Assembly: GCA_000697055.1 (NCBI GenBank)
Contig: JNDT01001453.1
Span: forward strand, 1-53,865
From: Saksenaea vasiformis B4078
Lineage: Eukaryota; Mucoromycota; Mucoromycetes; Mucorales; Saksenaeaceae
Direction: 5' to 3'
DNA: 53,865 nt
The position numbers and the translations under genes were made by a program. This document shows positions 1-9,906 of the stretch, in pieces. Positions within the stretch are counted from its first letter, which is position 1, and each line of letters begins with the position of its first letter. The notes under the pieces were generated by a model. The model worked only from the letters and a program-made list of their open reading frames with translations. It made no database searches and was not told the DNA's origin.

Positions 1-42
1 AACAAGTGTTTTGATTTAGAAAAATACGACTTCATGAGGTAA

Positions 43-1377
43 TGCACAAAGTCATGCTATATAGTGTACCTCGGAGCTAAGATTTTACCTAGGATGGACA
101 ATCAGCAGCTTTTCCGGAATCAGATCCTGTCTGATGGATTTTCAGTGCATCTTCAGTTCTCCCGCGCAAAGAGCCCAAAGAGTGTGGATGAAGAAATCAA
201 GCTTGGAGACCTAAGAACAGACGAAGTCAGTGAGTTTTTTCGTCCGGTCGCAATTGACCCTGGGGTCCGTCATCTCTTTACGGCATCGTACGGACACGGC
301 CCTGGTGAGCACGAGATACGAAGGTGTTCTACATCCGAATACTACGCCTTGACAGGATCAGCACGCAGAAACCATGACTTGAACAAGGAAAAACAAGCAT
401 CAGGTGTTAAGCTCATCGAATCGGAGTTCCCCACTGCGAAGACAGCAAATAGTGATCAGTATCGCGAGTACCTTCAGTATTTCTTTGTGCATGGAAGAAC
501 CCTTTTTGATTTTTACGACGCAAGCAGGGGCTAACGTCGCTTTTATGATTACCAAGGCCGACAACGTGCAAAGGCCGAAATTGCAAATATACTCATAAAC
601 GGTGGACGGAAATACAGTCGTCAACGCCGAAAACATCGGAAAAACGAGAAAGCATAACCGCGATAGGAAAAAAAGAAAACGAGCTCGGGTTCAACAGCAG
701 CAGGTAGAGAGGAACGATAACAATAGTAAAAATGCACGAGAGGTGTAAGTCTAATCTTTGTCTACGTTATCACAGTAACTTAGGATTTATTTATTAGGCA
801 AATGAGGGCAGAGGGGCCCATATCGGCATTGAGATCAATTGTCACTGACCGTCGATTACCACGTTGGACAAAGAAAAAGAATCAAATTGATAACGAAGGC
901 AAGATGCCCCTAATACTTTTTGGCGAAGGTATGTTTGGGAAAGAAAACAACAAGTACAGAGGCCATCGACCGGGTGCGGTCGAAAGGCTTTGGAATAGCC
1001 TGAAAAGCAGAGAAAAGCAGCACCAAGCTCTTGTTGTCACAGTGGACGAATATCCGACATCTCAGGTAAGCACAAAAACAGCTTTCATGTTTGTTCTTAA
1101 CTACAGTAAATATCGCCAGATATGTAATTCGTGCCACGGACGAACTTTGGAAAAAGTGACGACTATGGACGGTGTTACCCACCACGGTATCCTGGTATGC
1201 AAAGACTGCGGCATACTGTGGAATAGGGACACGAATGCCTCCAAGAATATATACGAAATTGCTGCATCAGTGTGGTTGAACGAGAGCAGACCACATGCTT
1301 TGAGTCGACCAGTGCGGCATCCAGACGCCAACACCACCACCACCACGAACGTGGGTTCCTTCCTCGGAACGATTTAG
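43..1377 (+). pseudogene. Decayed Fanzor (eukaryotic TnpB-like RNA-guided nuclease) gene
   Basis: Fanzors are transposon-borne eukaryotic relatives of TnpB/Cas12 that cut DNA with an RNA guide. The reading frame shows a RuvC-I motif VAIDPGVRH (Asp codon 256-258), then YFFVHGRTLFDFY, RFYDYQGRQRAKAEIANILI and a Lys/Arg-rich stretch. The second RuvC acidic position is LILFGEGMFG (Glu codon 925-927). A zinc ribbon follows, CNSC at 1123-1134 and CKDC at 1198-1209, then WNRDTNASKN with the last RuvC Asp at 1228-1230. Two introns fit in phase: 745-797 and 1066-1119. The copy is broken by an in-frame TAA at 532-534 and at least two frame changes at about 645-680, beside an A-run. A stop at 40-42 precedes the visible frame, so the N-terminus is either in an upstream exon outside the window or lost. 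Family assignment is firm; activity of this copy is unlikely. Confidence 0.82.
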
Positions 1378-1384
1378 ATTGTTA

Positions 1385-1665
1385 CATTTATGGTAAGCAT
1401 TTACGCCAGTTATTCCGACAATTACTAATTCAAGGAATCATTTCTACTGCCTGGCGTCTTATTTTGCGACAACTGGGAGTCATGATTTGCATTTATTGGT
1501 AAGTGAGGTAAATACTTCCTCCAAGAATTGTGTTTAAAGGATTTCCCTTTTGTAGCGCAAATTTTGATTCCCATTGGCGCAAAATAAGACTGCGAGCAGC
1601 GCAAATGATTCCGCAAAACACAGTAACTTCATTTCCACCGTAACGCGGCACCATTAATGCGGGCG
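1385..1665. repeat. Large imperfect palindrome just 3' of the Fanzor relic
   Basis: The segment 1432-1492 is largely the reverse complement of 1555-1618. For example GGAATCATTT at the left pairs with AAATGATTCC at the right, and GTCTTATTTTGCG pairs with CGCAAAATAAGAC. Weaker complementarity continues outward towards about 1390 and 1660. The loop is roughly 62 nt. The arms are rich in GCGCAAA, a motif shared with other repeats in the window (31.2, 50.9 and 53.5 kb). It could be a MITE-like element, a transposon end, or a structured RNA template. TnpB-family guide RNAs usually derive from sequence at the 3' end of the nuclease gene, but no guide RNA is demonstrated here. Confidence 0.6.
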
Positions 1666-2095
1666 CATAAGTCATGCTGTATATCGATCTGAAGCTTACT
1701 GAAGAGAAGGAGAAATAAGTGGTGCAATACATCAAAAATGTGCTTATTCGTACAAAAAATATACAAGAATAACTTTGCTATCTGTTGCAACTCATATCTG
1801 AAAGGCGTGCGTGAATCGATTCTTTTTTGGGGGGAAAGAGAGGCATTAAAAGATACCTGAACTAGATCTGACGCTTCAGCACATCTTTCGTCTTCTCTTC
1901 CATAATATTCAGCATCAGGCTGTCCTACAATAAGTACTTCGTAGGACAGGGTTTATTTAGCGATAACATCAGGTAATTTACAACCAGATGCAAGATTTTC
2001 AAGTATTTCTCTCGAATAAAAGCAAAACCCACTGTAACGCAATTACGTGATATACAAAATCTCCTAGAGATATCATACAGTAATCCGTTTTATCA
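1666..2095. other. Intergenic region with a small hairpin
   Basis: No coding signal was recognised. A perfect 9-bp inverted repeat, CTGTCCTAC (1920-1928) and GTAGGACAG (1941-1949), could form a hairpin with a 12-nt loop. It lies about 150 bp beyond the stop of the minus-strand MACPF-Sel1 gene, so it would fall in or near that transcript's 3' end. Confidence 0.5.
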
Positions 2096-5000
2096 TCATT
2101 GTATTTGTAGGCGATTAATTCTGACTCTCGCATGTGCATCTCCTTGATTCGCTGCTTTTCTGTACAATTCAATTGCTTTGGAATAGTCGACATCTACGCC
2201 ATGTCCATTTTGATACATGAATCCAAGACTATATTGCGCCACTGCATTTCCTTGATCTGCTGCTCTTCTGTACAATTCAATCGCTTTGGAGTAATTGATA
2301 TCGACACCATATCCTTGATGGTACATGAATGCAAGTTCACTTTGCGCCTTTGCATATCCTTGATTCGCTGCTTTTCTGTACAATTCAATTGCTTTGGAAT
2401 AGTCCACATCTACACAGTATCCACTATGGTACATGAATCCAAGAAGATATTGCGCATTTGCATCGCCTTGATCTGCTGCTTTTCTGTACAATTCAATTGC
2501 TTTGGAATAGTCCACATCTACACTGTATCCACTATGGTACATGAATCCAAGAAGATATTGCGCATTTGCATCGCCTTGATCTGCTGCTTTTCTGTACAAT
2601 TCAATTGCTTTGGAATAGTCCACATCTACACTGTATCCACTATGGTACATGAATCCAAGAAGATATTGCGCATTTGCATCGCCTTGATCTGCTGCTTTTC
2701 TGTACAATTCAATTGCTTTGGAATAGTCCACATCTACACTGTATCCACTATGGTACATGAATCCAAGAAGATATTGCGCATTTGCATCGCCTTGATCTGC
2801 TGCTTTTCTGTACAATTCAATTGCTTTGGAATAGTCCACATCTACACTGTATCCACTATGGTACATGAATCCAAGAAGATATTGCGCATTTGCATCGCCT
2901 TGATCTGCTGCTTTTCTGTACAATTCAATTGCTTTGGAATAGTCCACATCTACACTGTATCCACTATGGTACATGAATCCAAGAAGATATTGCGCATTTG
3001 CATCGCCTTGATCTGCTGCTTTTCTGTACAATTCAATTGCTTTGGAATAGTCGACATCGACACCGTATCCATTCTGGTACATGAATCCAAGATTATTTTG
3101 CGCCGCTGCATATCCTTGGTCCGCCGCTTTCTTGTACCATTCAATCGCTCTGGAGTAGTTGACATCCACACCATCTCCATTTCTGTACATTAACCCAAGC
3201 CTATTTTGCGCAGTTACATATCCTTGGTCCGCCGCTTTTTTGTACCATTCAATCGCTTTGGAGTAGTCGACTTCTACACCATATCCACTACGGTACATGA
3301 ATGCAAGATTATTTTGCGCCTTTGCATATCCTTGATCCGCCGCTTTTCTGTACAATTCAATTGCTTTGGGGTAGTCGACATCTACACCATGTCCATTTTG
3401 ATACATGAATCCAAGACTATATTGCGCCACTGCACTTCCTTGGTCTGCTGCTCTTCTGTACAATTCAATCGCTTTGGAGTAATTGATATCGACACCATAT
3501 CCTCTACGGTACATGGATGCAAGTTTACTTTGCGCCTTTGCATCCCCCTGATCTGCCGCTTTTGTGTACAATTCAATTCCTTTGGAATAGTCCCGGTCAA
3601 CTCCGATTCCAGAGCAGTACATGAACGCAAGGCTGCATTGTGCTTCCGTGTCTTCGATATTGGCCGCATTTTCACACCATCCGACTGCCTTTTTACACCA
3701 TACAATTGCTTCTTCTTCGTCTTTTTTAGTACACTCTCCCCAGTAATACATCTCACCAATCCTGGCTTGCGCAATTCCGTGTCCATTGTCAGCCGCCTTC
3801 GTATACCACTCCATTGCTATGGTGCAATCCCGCTCCACACCTTGACCATATCTGTATATATCTCCAAGCTTGATGTACGCATTACCGTTGCCTTGATCAG
3901 CTGCTTTTTTGTACCATTCAAATGCTTGCTTGTAGTCCTTATCTACATCCTTCCCAAAATAGTACATATCTCCACGTTGAACTAGTGCATTTTCGTCTTC
4001 TTGTTCAGTCGCCATCCCATGAGAATTGTCACAAGTGTTGTCGTCCGAATCCGAGTGATCTTCATCACTGTCGGAACTATCTGCTGGATTTTGCATATCT
4101 CCGATCCCAGGATCAATCGTCCTTCCTTCGACGTCAATATTGTATAGGCCGGATTCATACATCCTATCCGTGTTATTGCCCATATCTTCCGGTTCATTTT
4201 GGATATCTTCCGTGTCGCGAGCAATCGTTCCTCCGGTCAGACTATTACTGCTCATACAGCACCTATCCACGATTTCCTGCCTATCAACCTCGGTTTCGAT
4301 GGCTCTCCTGCCCTCCTCGCGATATTTGGACGTATTTACATACTTCATATTTACTGCTTGACTAAAGCTTCCATTGAAAAATGCCTTGTTGTACACCTCT
4401 TTTACTTGAGAGCGCTCTCTTTCCTCAAGAATATCATATATTGGCTTCATATCTGTGAACTGGATTATTGCAGGCTCCGACATGGCCGTCTGTCTCCAGT
4501 TTTCTAGACCGTCCACGAAAAACAGACCGATGTCACCGCCTAGAACAAAGCTATCTATAAACTGTAGCGTATGCGTACGGTGACATACCTATGATCTTCC
4601 AGTATCTGTGATTTTTTACGGCTTTCGTGATATTTTCCGCCACGTCGTTGCTAGTGCAGACTTCGGTATGTTTGTCTTCCGTCGTAATGCTATTTTGCAT
4701 TTTCAAGTGCTCTTGTGCACAAGCGAGTAGTCCACCTAGAGCCAAGGCAGTAATTATTAGTACCGTTTACAGTAAAGCTTATAATACCAAGTAGGACCCT
4801 TGAAGGGTAATAGTAGCCAAATCTTCCAAACACAGCTTGTAACGTTTCGTATTTGCTCTTGTTGGTCAGTTCCTTCAGAGCAGCTTGAACGGCCTCTTTG
4901 AAAGCAGAGGTTGGTTTTAGAAAATTTGATGCAATATGCACCTAATATGGAGCTAGGTAAGTGCGGTATTCATTAGGCAGCTGGAAATCTTCTTACTTCT

Positions 5001-5444
5001 CCCCAAGAAAGATACGAAACAGCGTATTCGACTGTATTATGTTGACTGGGGAATTGGTTACGTTTACGAGAACGGCAGCATATTTCAGCAGCGATGTCGT
5101 ACACAGATGTTTTGGAAGAGGTAGCACAGAAGCTGTCGTCGAGAAGCAATGCATCCGTGAGCTTGTCCGCGTTGATGATTTTTGTACATGTATATTCTAC
5201 AAACGGTCTGTTGCAAGGGTCCTTATGGATAAGGCCCTTAATATTATCCTCTCCCTGTTCAATATCTATTGCAGAGTACTCAGCCGTACGTCCGTCAAAA
5301 TGGAGGCCACGTGTGCATCGATTAGCAGCATCGTATGTTAAAAACGAGTCGATCTTTGAACAGACTGGATGAGCGTACAGAGGAGAAATAAATATACTTC
5401 ATTACATCAAACAACGTCTCGTTTTCCGCTCCACAAGAATTCAT
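2096..5444 (-). CDS. MACPF-like domain protein with Sel1 repeats
   Basis: Five exons fit in phase: 5444-5406, 5353-4997, 4941-4788, 4735-4589 and 4539-2096, giving about 1046 residues. Introns are 52, 55, 52 and 49 nt. The N-terminal part carries FGYYYPSRVLLGG, which keeps the spacing of the membrane-attack-complex/perforin signature (aromatic-G-x-x-aromatic-x6-GG). After it comes WKIIGGDIG and a segment ending PIYDILEE, then an acidic linker rich in Asp, Glu and Ser. The C-terminal half has about 17 Sel1-type helical repeats (pattern AQxxLGxMYxxGxGVDxDYxKAIEWYxKAADQG), a scaffold for protein binding. Removing the introns is what restores the LGG and IIGGDIG segments, so I regard the gene as intact. 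Related MACPF-Sel1 architectures are expanded in Glomeromycotina (from memory). Whether it forms pores is unknown. The first exon (ATG at 5444) is the least certain, since its acceptor is CAAAG. Confidence 0.72.
2405..3048 (-). repeat. Six near-identical 108-bp tandem repeats inside the Sel1 region
   Basis: The string GAATCCAAGAAGATATTG recurs at 2434, 2542, 2650, 2758, 2866 and 2974, exactly 108 bp apart. Each unit encodes one 36-residue Sel1 repeat (GDANAQYLLGFMYHSGY and following). The units are essentially identical in DNA, differing by a Cys/Ser change in the terminal copy, while the flanking Sel1 repeats are diverged. This implies recent expansion or homogenisation. Being a multiple of 3, copy-number change would keep the frame. 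Confidence 0.95.
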
Positions 5445-5870
5445 TGAAGGTAAAGAAATAGATGCAGTGGCGTATTTATCCATCTATCAACTTTATAGTG
5501 TCGGCTACATCCCGTCCACGTTACCTAAAGTTTATGCTAAGCCGGCGCCTAAGCGGAACAGGAAGGCAGGGCGATGTTGAAACCATTTGGTGATACATAC
5601 TTTAGCTGGCATCTGTTCGTATTGGCAGGCCTATTTTGCCAAGTCAAATACATCAGATTTCATCGAAAGCATTTCGTACAGCAATCTGTTGACAACAAGC
5701 TGCACGTGAGTTACCCCTGTACGGCTTGCTTAGGATCAATCGCATAGTGGGCGCATTTAAGCATAGAGCCTCTGAAACCTTGGACTATTTTAAAGCCACT
5801 TTATATGTTCGATTACATGAAAGTCAACAGCGTCTATAGCTCTGAATGGGAAGTCCTGAAAGCTTTTTAT
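5445..5870. other. Intergenic, no gene seen
   Basis: This lies between the 5' end of the MACPF-Sel1 gene and the transposase relic. Short open stretches exist on both strands but none has a recognisable domain or a consistent splice pattern. It should include the MACPF-Sel1 promoter. Confidence 0.5.
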
Positions 5871-6815
5871 TCAACTGCTCTTGATCACTTCGGCGTGCCT
5901 CTTGGGCATAGTAACTATTCCATGTCAATCCTTCGCAAGTGACCATTCATTTTGTCGGGATACGACCTGCACTTTCCTCTTCTGGATGTAGACTTTCATT
6001 TGTTGTCAACTGTTCTCGATTGGATTTAGGTTCAAATGTTGTGCTGTCAGTCTAATTTTTCTAGACCAAGTGTCTGTCCATTTCTTTGCTAGTCCGCTTT
6101 TATGTGTAGAAGCTCCACCTTCCACCAAGATCGATGCAATTATGGTAGAGAGTATGTCGAATAATCTACCTTCATACACCTTATACACACAAGCTTTAGA
6201 TATCCTTTCTCTTTTTCCCTTAAGGGCTAAAGAAGAGCTCGGTATCCATGCAAGAGCACCCCAGATCATGTCATTAGCGGTCTTCTACTTCAAAACATCG
6301 GTCCTACACAATCAAGTTCATATCCTTCTTGAGGTCCCTTCACACATGAACTTGGCGTAAATCCCTGCCAATTTCGAAAGTTGATTCATCAAACATGCCT
6401 TCATCTTCTGGCGATATTCATAATATAAGACAGCAATTGCCATTTTGGATCAATCGTATCTGTTCAGGAAAGCAAAGGCAATCTGACATTACGCATATAT
6501 TTGCCATCTTTCAAGTCGGAGGATGATGGTCTATCTGCAAAACGTCTGCATATCCGCCCAGAGTAAACCTACTTTCGTCTGAAATTTAATTTCACTTCGT
6601 CCCAAAAAAGAAACGGCGTCCCCAATTTCAAGTTTAAAGCTGTACGGAAAGAAGGAAAAGAAAGACAAGTCATTACTATTTAGAAGAACCTGCGACCTCA
6701 TTCGTTTTAGATGCATGACTTTTCCTATCCAGCAAAAACCATCCAAGTAGCCAATCATAAGCGAAGGCTTATATCTGTTTGTCCACAAAACGTGAAAATT
6801 ATCAGTTACCCCCAA
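5871..6815 (-). pseudogene. Tc1/mariner-type DDE transposase relic
   Basis: Fragments in several frames on the minus strand appear in the order expected for a Tc1/mariner transposase. SDESRFTLGG (first catalytic Asp region) lies near 6575-6582. Then come SVMIWG-like MIWGALAW near 6269, LVEGGASTHKSGLAKKW (the place of the second catalytic Asp, here Gly), LNLNPIENS near 6010, and a C-terminus TMPKRHAEVIKSS ending at a TGA at 5871-5873. The fragments are separated by stops and frame changes, so the gene is dead. The part from about 6600 to 6815 is open but only weakly similar. I could not find convincing terminal inverted repeats. Confidence 0.78.
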
Positions 6816-7945
6816 AAAAAGGGAAGAAAATGGCAGTTAAACATTACACAAGCATATTGGAAATTGATCATAGGTTTCATATCGATCTAAAGGAAACCGT
6901 GTGCTTTTTAGAAGTAACGGAAATGCATAGATAATGATTTTCCCACATCTGTGGAGATAGTTTACCCGAAATTATCAGCTTTAATGCGTTTCGCTCTTTA
7001 ACGAAGGACTTCACACTTATAGCCCAAAAAGTCCGCAAATACAAAAATCCCAATATTAGGTGCTCAATTTGTTCCAGACCTTTATGTTAGTGGGATCACT
7101 TTGTTACTCATCTGAAACACTTACAGAAACACCGATGGACACAAAGTAGTTGTCCATACTGAGCTCATTTTTGGTTTGATCGAACAAACACGATCATGTG
7201 CGAATCACAATCTTCCGTGCTCGCACTACCATTGTCGATCTTGATATTAATCTAGTTTCTTACAGTTTGTCTTTTTTTCTTCAATGGTAGTTGTACATGC
7301 TGACATGATTGATGTTCCTTAACGGGTAGGCGGATCAGATGGACCGATCTGTAATACCACGTTCATACCATATTTACTCGTTATTCATGCTTATTTAGGT
7401 GACATGAGTACATTAAGCCGGATAATGATAGTCAGCAATACAAAGAAACATCAAAGAAGTTCTTATAATATATATTCAATTTCAACCAGAAACCTAGAAG
7501 TATGCTGTTTTTTCCAAAGTCTTGGGCTGTAGCCTATTTCGGCTGGCACGGATCCAGTGCTTTAGCCTTAAAAGTCGCTCACAGAGACAGCAGAAGCTGC
7601 AGGAACAGCGACCCGTTTTGACAGCCATGCATATGGTGCAAACAAGTTAAAGACCGCAAACCTAAGGTATCACTTCAAACCTTTTCAGTATCTCGTACAT
7701 GAAAAAAAGACAGATTATTTCCCATCGGAAACGTTCTTTAATGTATTCTCTAAATATTCTATGGCAAGAATTTTAGAGTTGCCTCAGGAAAAAAAAAGGT
7801 AGATTCACTTCAAAGTTGGACTATCTTGGCAGGGGAACCTCGAAGTTGAGCACACGGCAAACTATTTAACCGAGAAATGGCGGGGTTTAAAACAGAGTTG
7901 CTGTATGTTACCGTGTAATCCCTGAATGATCGTTTCCACTGTATT
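6816..7945. other. Gene-poor AT-rich stretch
   Basis: No long open frame, splice-linked frames or recognisable domain was found on either strand. Its position between two transposon-like relics suggests it is old mobile-element debris, but nothing in the sequence proves it. Confidence 0.45.
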
Positions 7946-8443
7946 ATGCCTCGTATCAGTAACAAGAAAAAAGCTCTTCTAAAGCGTCTCGTTTGCTGAG
8001 TAGCTCGTTTTATTGAGGTTACCGATGCTGAGCAATTGCTTCCGACCAGTCCAAGGGACGCTGCTCAAATATTGTTACTCTTCGACCTTTATCCTAAATT
8101 CTGTTGCGAATGTAATTGGATCGAAATATAATGATCCAACGTGAAAAGGGAAGTTTGTGCCAAATGCGATTATATGTTCAAAGGCCTTCAGAGACATCTA
8201 CCTGTCTGCTTAGACAACGCCTACCCACCTAATCAGGTACCTACGAAAATTCAAAGGTACTTCAAGCGCTGTAAGCAATATATCGAGGCTTGCAGTAAAG
8301 GTATGGATGCCCGGAAGGCTGATGAAGAGATACAAAAGTTTATCACCAGAGTGTTTATCTCACATCGCAGACTTAATGTCGATGAGATAAATCGCGTAAA
8401 CAAAATAATTACCATAAAAGGAAGCGGTATTTCAAATATTTAA
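7946..8443 (+). pseudogene. Broken open frame with a C2HC-type zinc-finger-like motif
   Basis: An ATG at 7946 starts MPRISNKKKALLKRLVC and the same frame then runs through three stops (near 8000 and a TAA-TGA pair near 8129). It stays open from 8141 to 8443. The open part contains VCAKCDYMFKGLQRHLPVC, with Cys-x2-Cys and His-x3-Cys spacing that could bind zinc, followed by a basic helical region. The product is not recognised. The charged start and zinc motif would suit a transposon or DNA-binding protein. It may also be a spliced gene whose introns I could not place. Confidence 0.35.
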
Positions 8444-9906
8444 CTTGTCTGCACCATAGCTAATGCTATTGACACGGCTCGAATAATCTAGCTTTGCAAT
8501 TGTTCTATTCACTACGTGATGCGACGGGCAACGGTTCTTTCAATGTAAGCTTGAAATTTATCTGCTACAGTTTGGCCTTTCGGTCTCAATCGTCAGTAGG
8601 GCATCTGTTCATTGGTTACCATCGCAGACGTATATTCATAAGCTTTGATAATATTAAGAAATGTCTGAGGAATTTTGCATATTGGTACACTTGTTCGTTG
8701 TGTAGATCAGGAGATAAAAAGGCTTGATTGGTAAACTCCAACGATTAATGATAGTCTGTTGCAGCATCGTATCGTGTAAGACGGATGCGCTGTAGTCTCA
8801 TTGTTCTCTTTGACTATCTAATTGTGTCACAGTGGCTTGCACAGTAAGCGATTCGGGGCGCATCATTCATGAAAAATGTAGTCCGTTGGTGCAGCATCGC
8901 CCATCCTGGTAAGACGATTGCGTCCTGGCTAATGTTGCTGAATCGCAAAGAAAATTAAAGGATAGTACGTCTGATTTGTTAGAAAAGCTTCACGATTTCT
9001 AAAAACGGACGACAGCCAATTGGAAGCATACGACAAGATTTCTAAGCAAACGATATAATTGACACACATGACATCTTATTTTTTTTTTCACTGCCAAGCG
9101 ACGGTAATCTTCATAGGCTTACAACATTTGATTTTCATTTGCCGGGAAATTATTTTTGGAGTTGCTGTATGTTTAGAACTTTAACTAAACCTTATTTTCT
9201 TTTATGTCTTTGCTAATTGCATGCAGTTCACTAAATAGTAGTATATACCTCTGCTGTTGAAAACTAACAATGATTCAGCCCATCCCTCACTTCAATGAGA
9301 TCTTCCATGACTTTCTATGCATCTCCATTAACTTCAAAATATCTTATGATCCTCGTAAAAAATTATGCGTACGCTATTTCTTTTTACCATTGTTGGAAAT
9401 GCCGTGAACGTACCCTTCATAATGCTTCATCCATCTTTACACATAACAAATACGAGCGCTGAACTGATTGACCATAGCATATATACTCAGGTAGAATAAT
9501 GCCTAGAGGGGTTCATAGCTGCCGCAGTATGCATATTCCCACTCCATACTATCAAATTTTTACCATCATCAATTACGGTTCGTCGCCTATCTTCGCATAA
9601 AACAATTACGCTGTAAAAGAAGAAAAAACGACGAGAAAAAGTGACAAGTTTTATACATCTCCAAAATGACAACGTGTAGCTCTCAATTTAACAACATCTG
9701 ATACCTAAGCATATGATATGGTGGTTTTTTTTGAAAGAGCGAAGTTCATTTTCGACGATTGCCTGATTCGACATGGTGTATACTCGTGTAACATTTTGTT
9801 TTTCACATGAAAATGAACGATCATTTCTCTTTGTTAGTGCGTCCCCACAGGACGTATAAATATAGATCTGGTGTAAACTCTTCCTACTCAATCTTATTCT
9901 TTAATT
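8444..9906. other. Intergenic, no gene seen
   Basis: A 77-codon open frame at 8494-8727 (+) has no recognisable domain and may belong with the broken frame just upstream. The rest is AT-rich with frequent stops. The last few hundred bases should contain the promoter of the bHLH gene that starts at 9907. Confidence 0.45.

Noticed and set aside
500..700. Stop and frame changes in the Fanzor gene as programmed recoding
   Set aside because: Three separate disruptions, including one next to an A-run, fit ordinary decay better. No slippery site plus pseudoknot was seen.
2405..3048. Regular repeats that might suggest a CRISPR array
   Set aside because: Units are contiguous 108-bp coding repeats without variable spacers, in a eukaryotic gene.
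2132..3193. 353-codon open frame on the plus strand
   Set aside because: It is the antisense of the Sel1 repeats. Because the repeat is a multiple of three and homogenised, an open antisense frame is simply copied with each unit.
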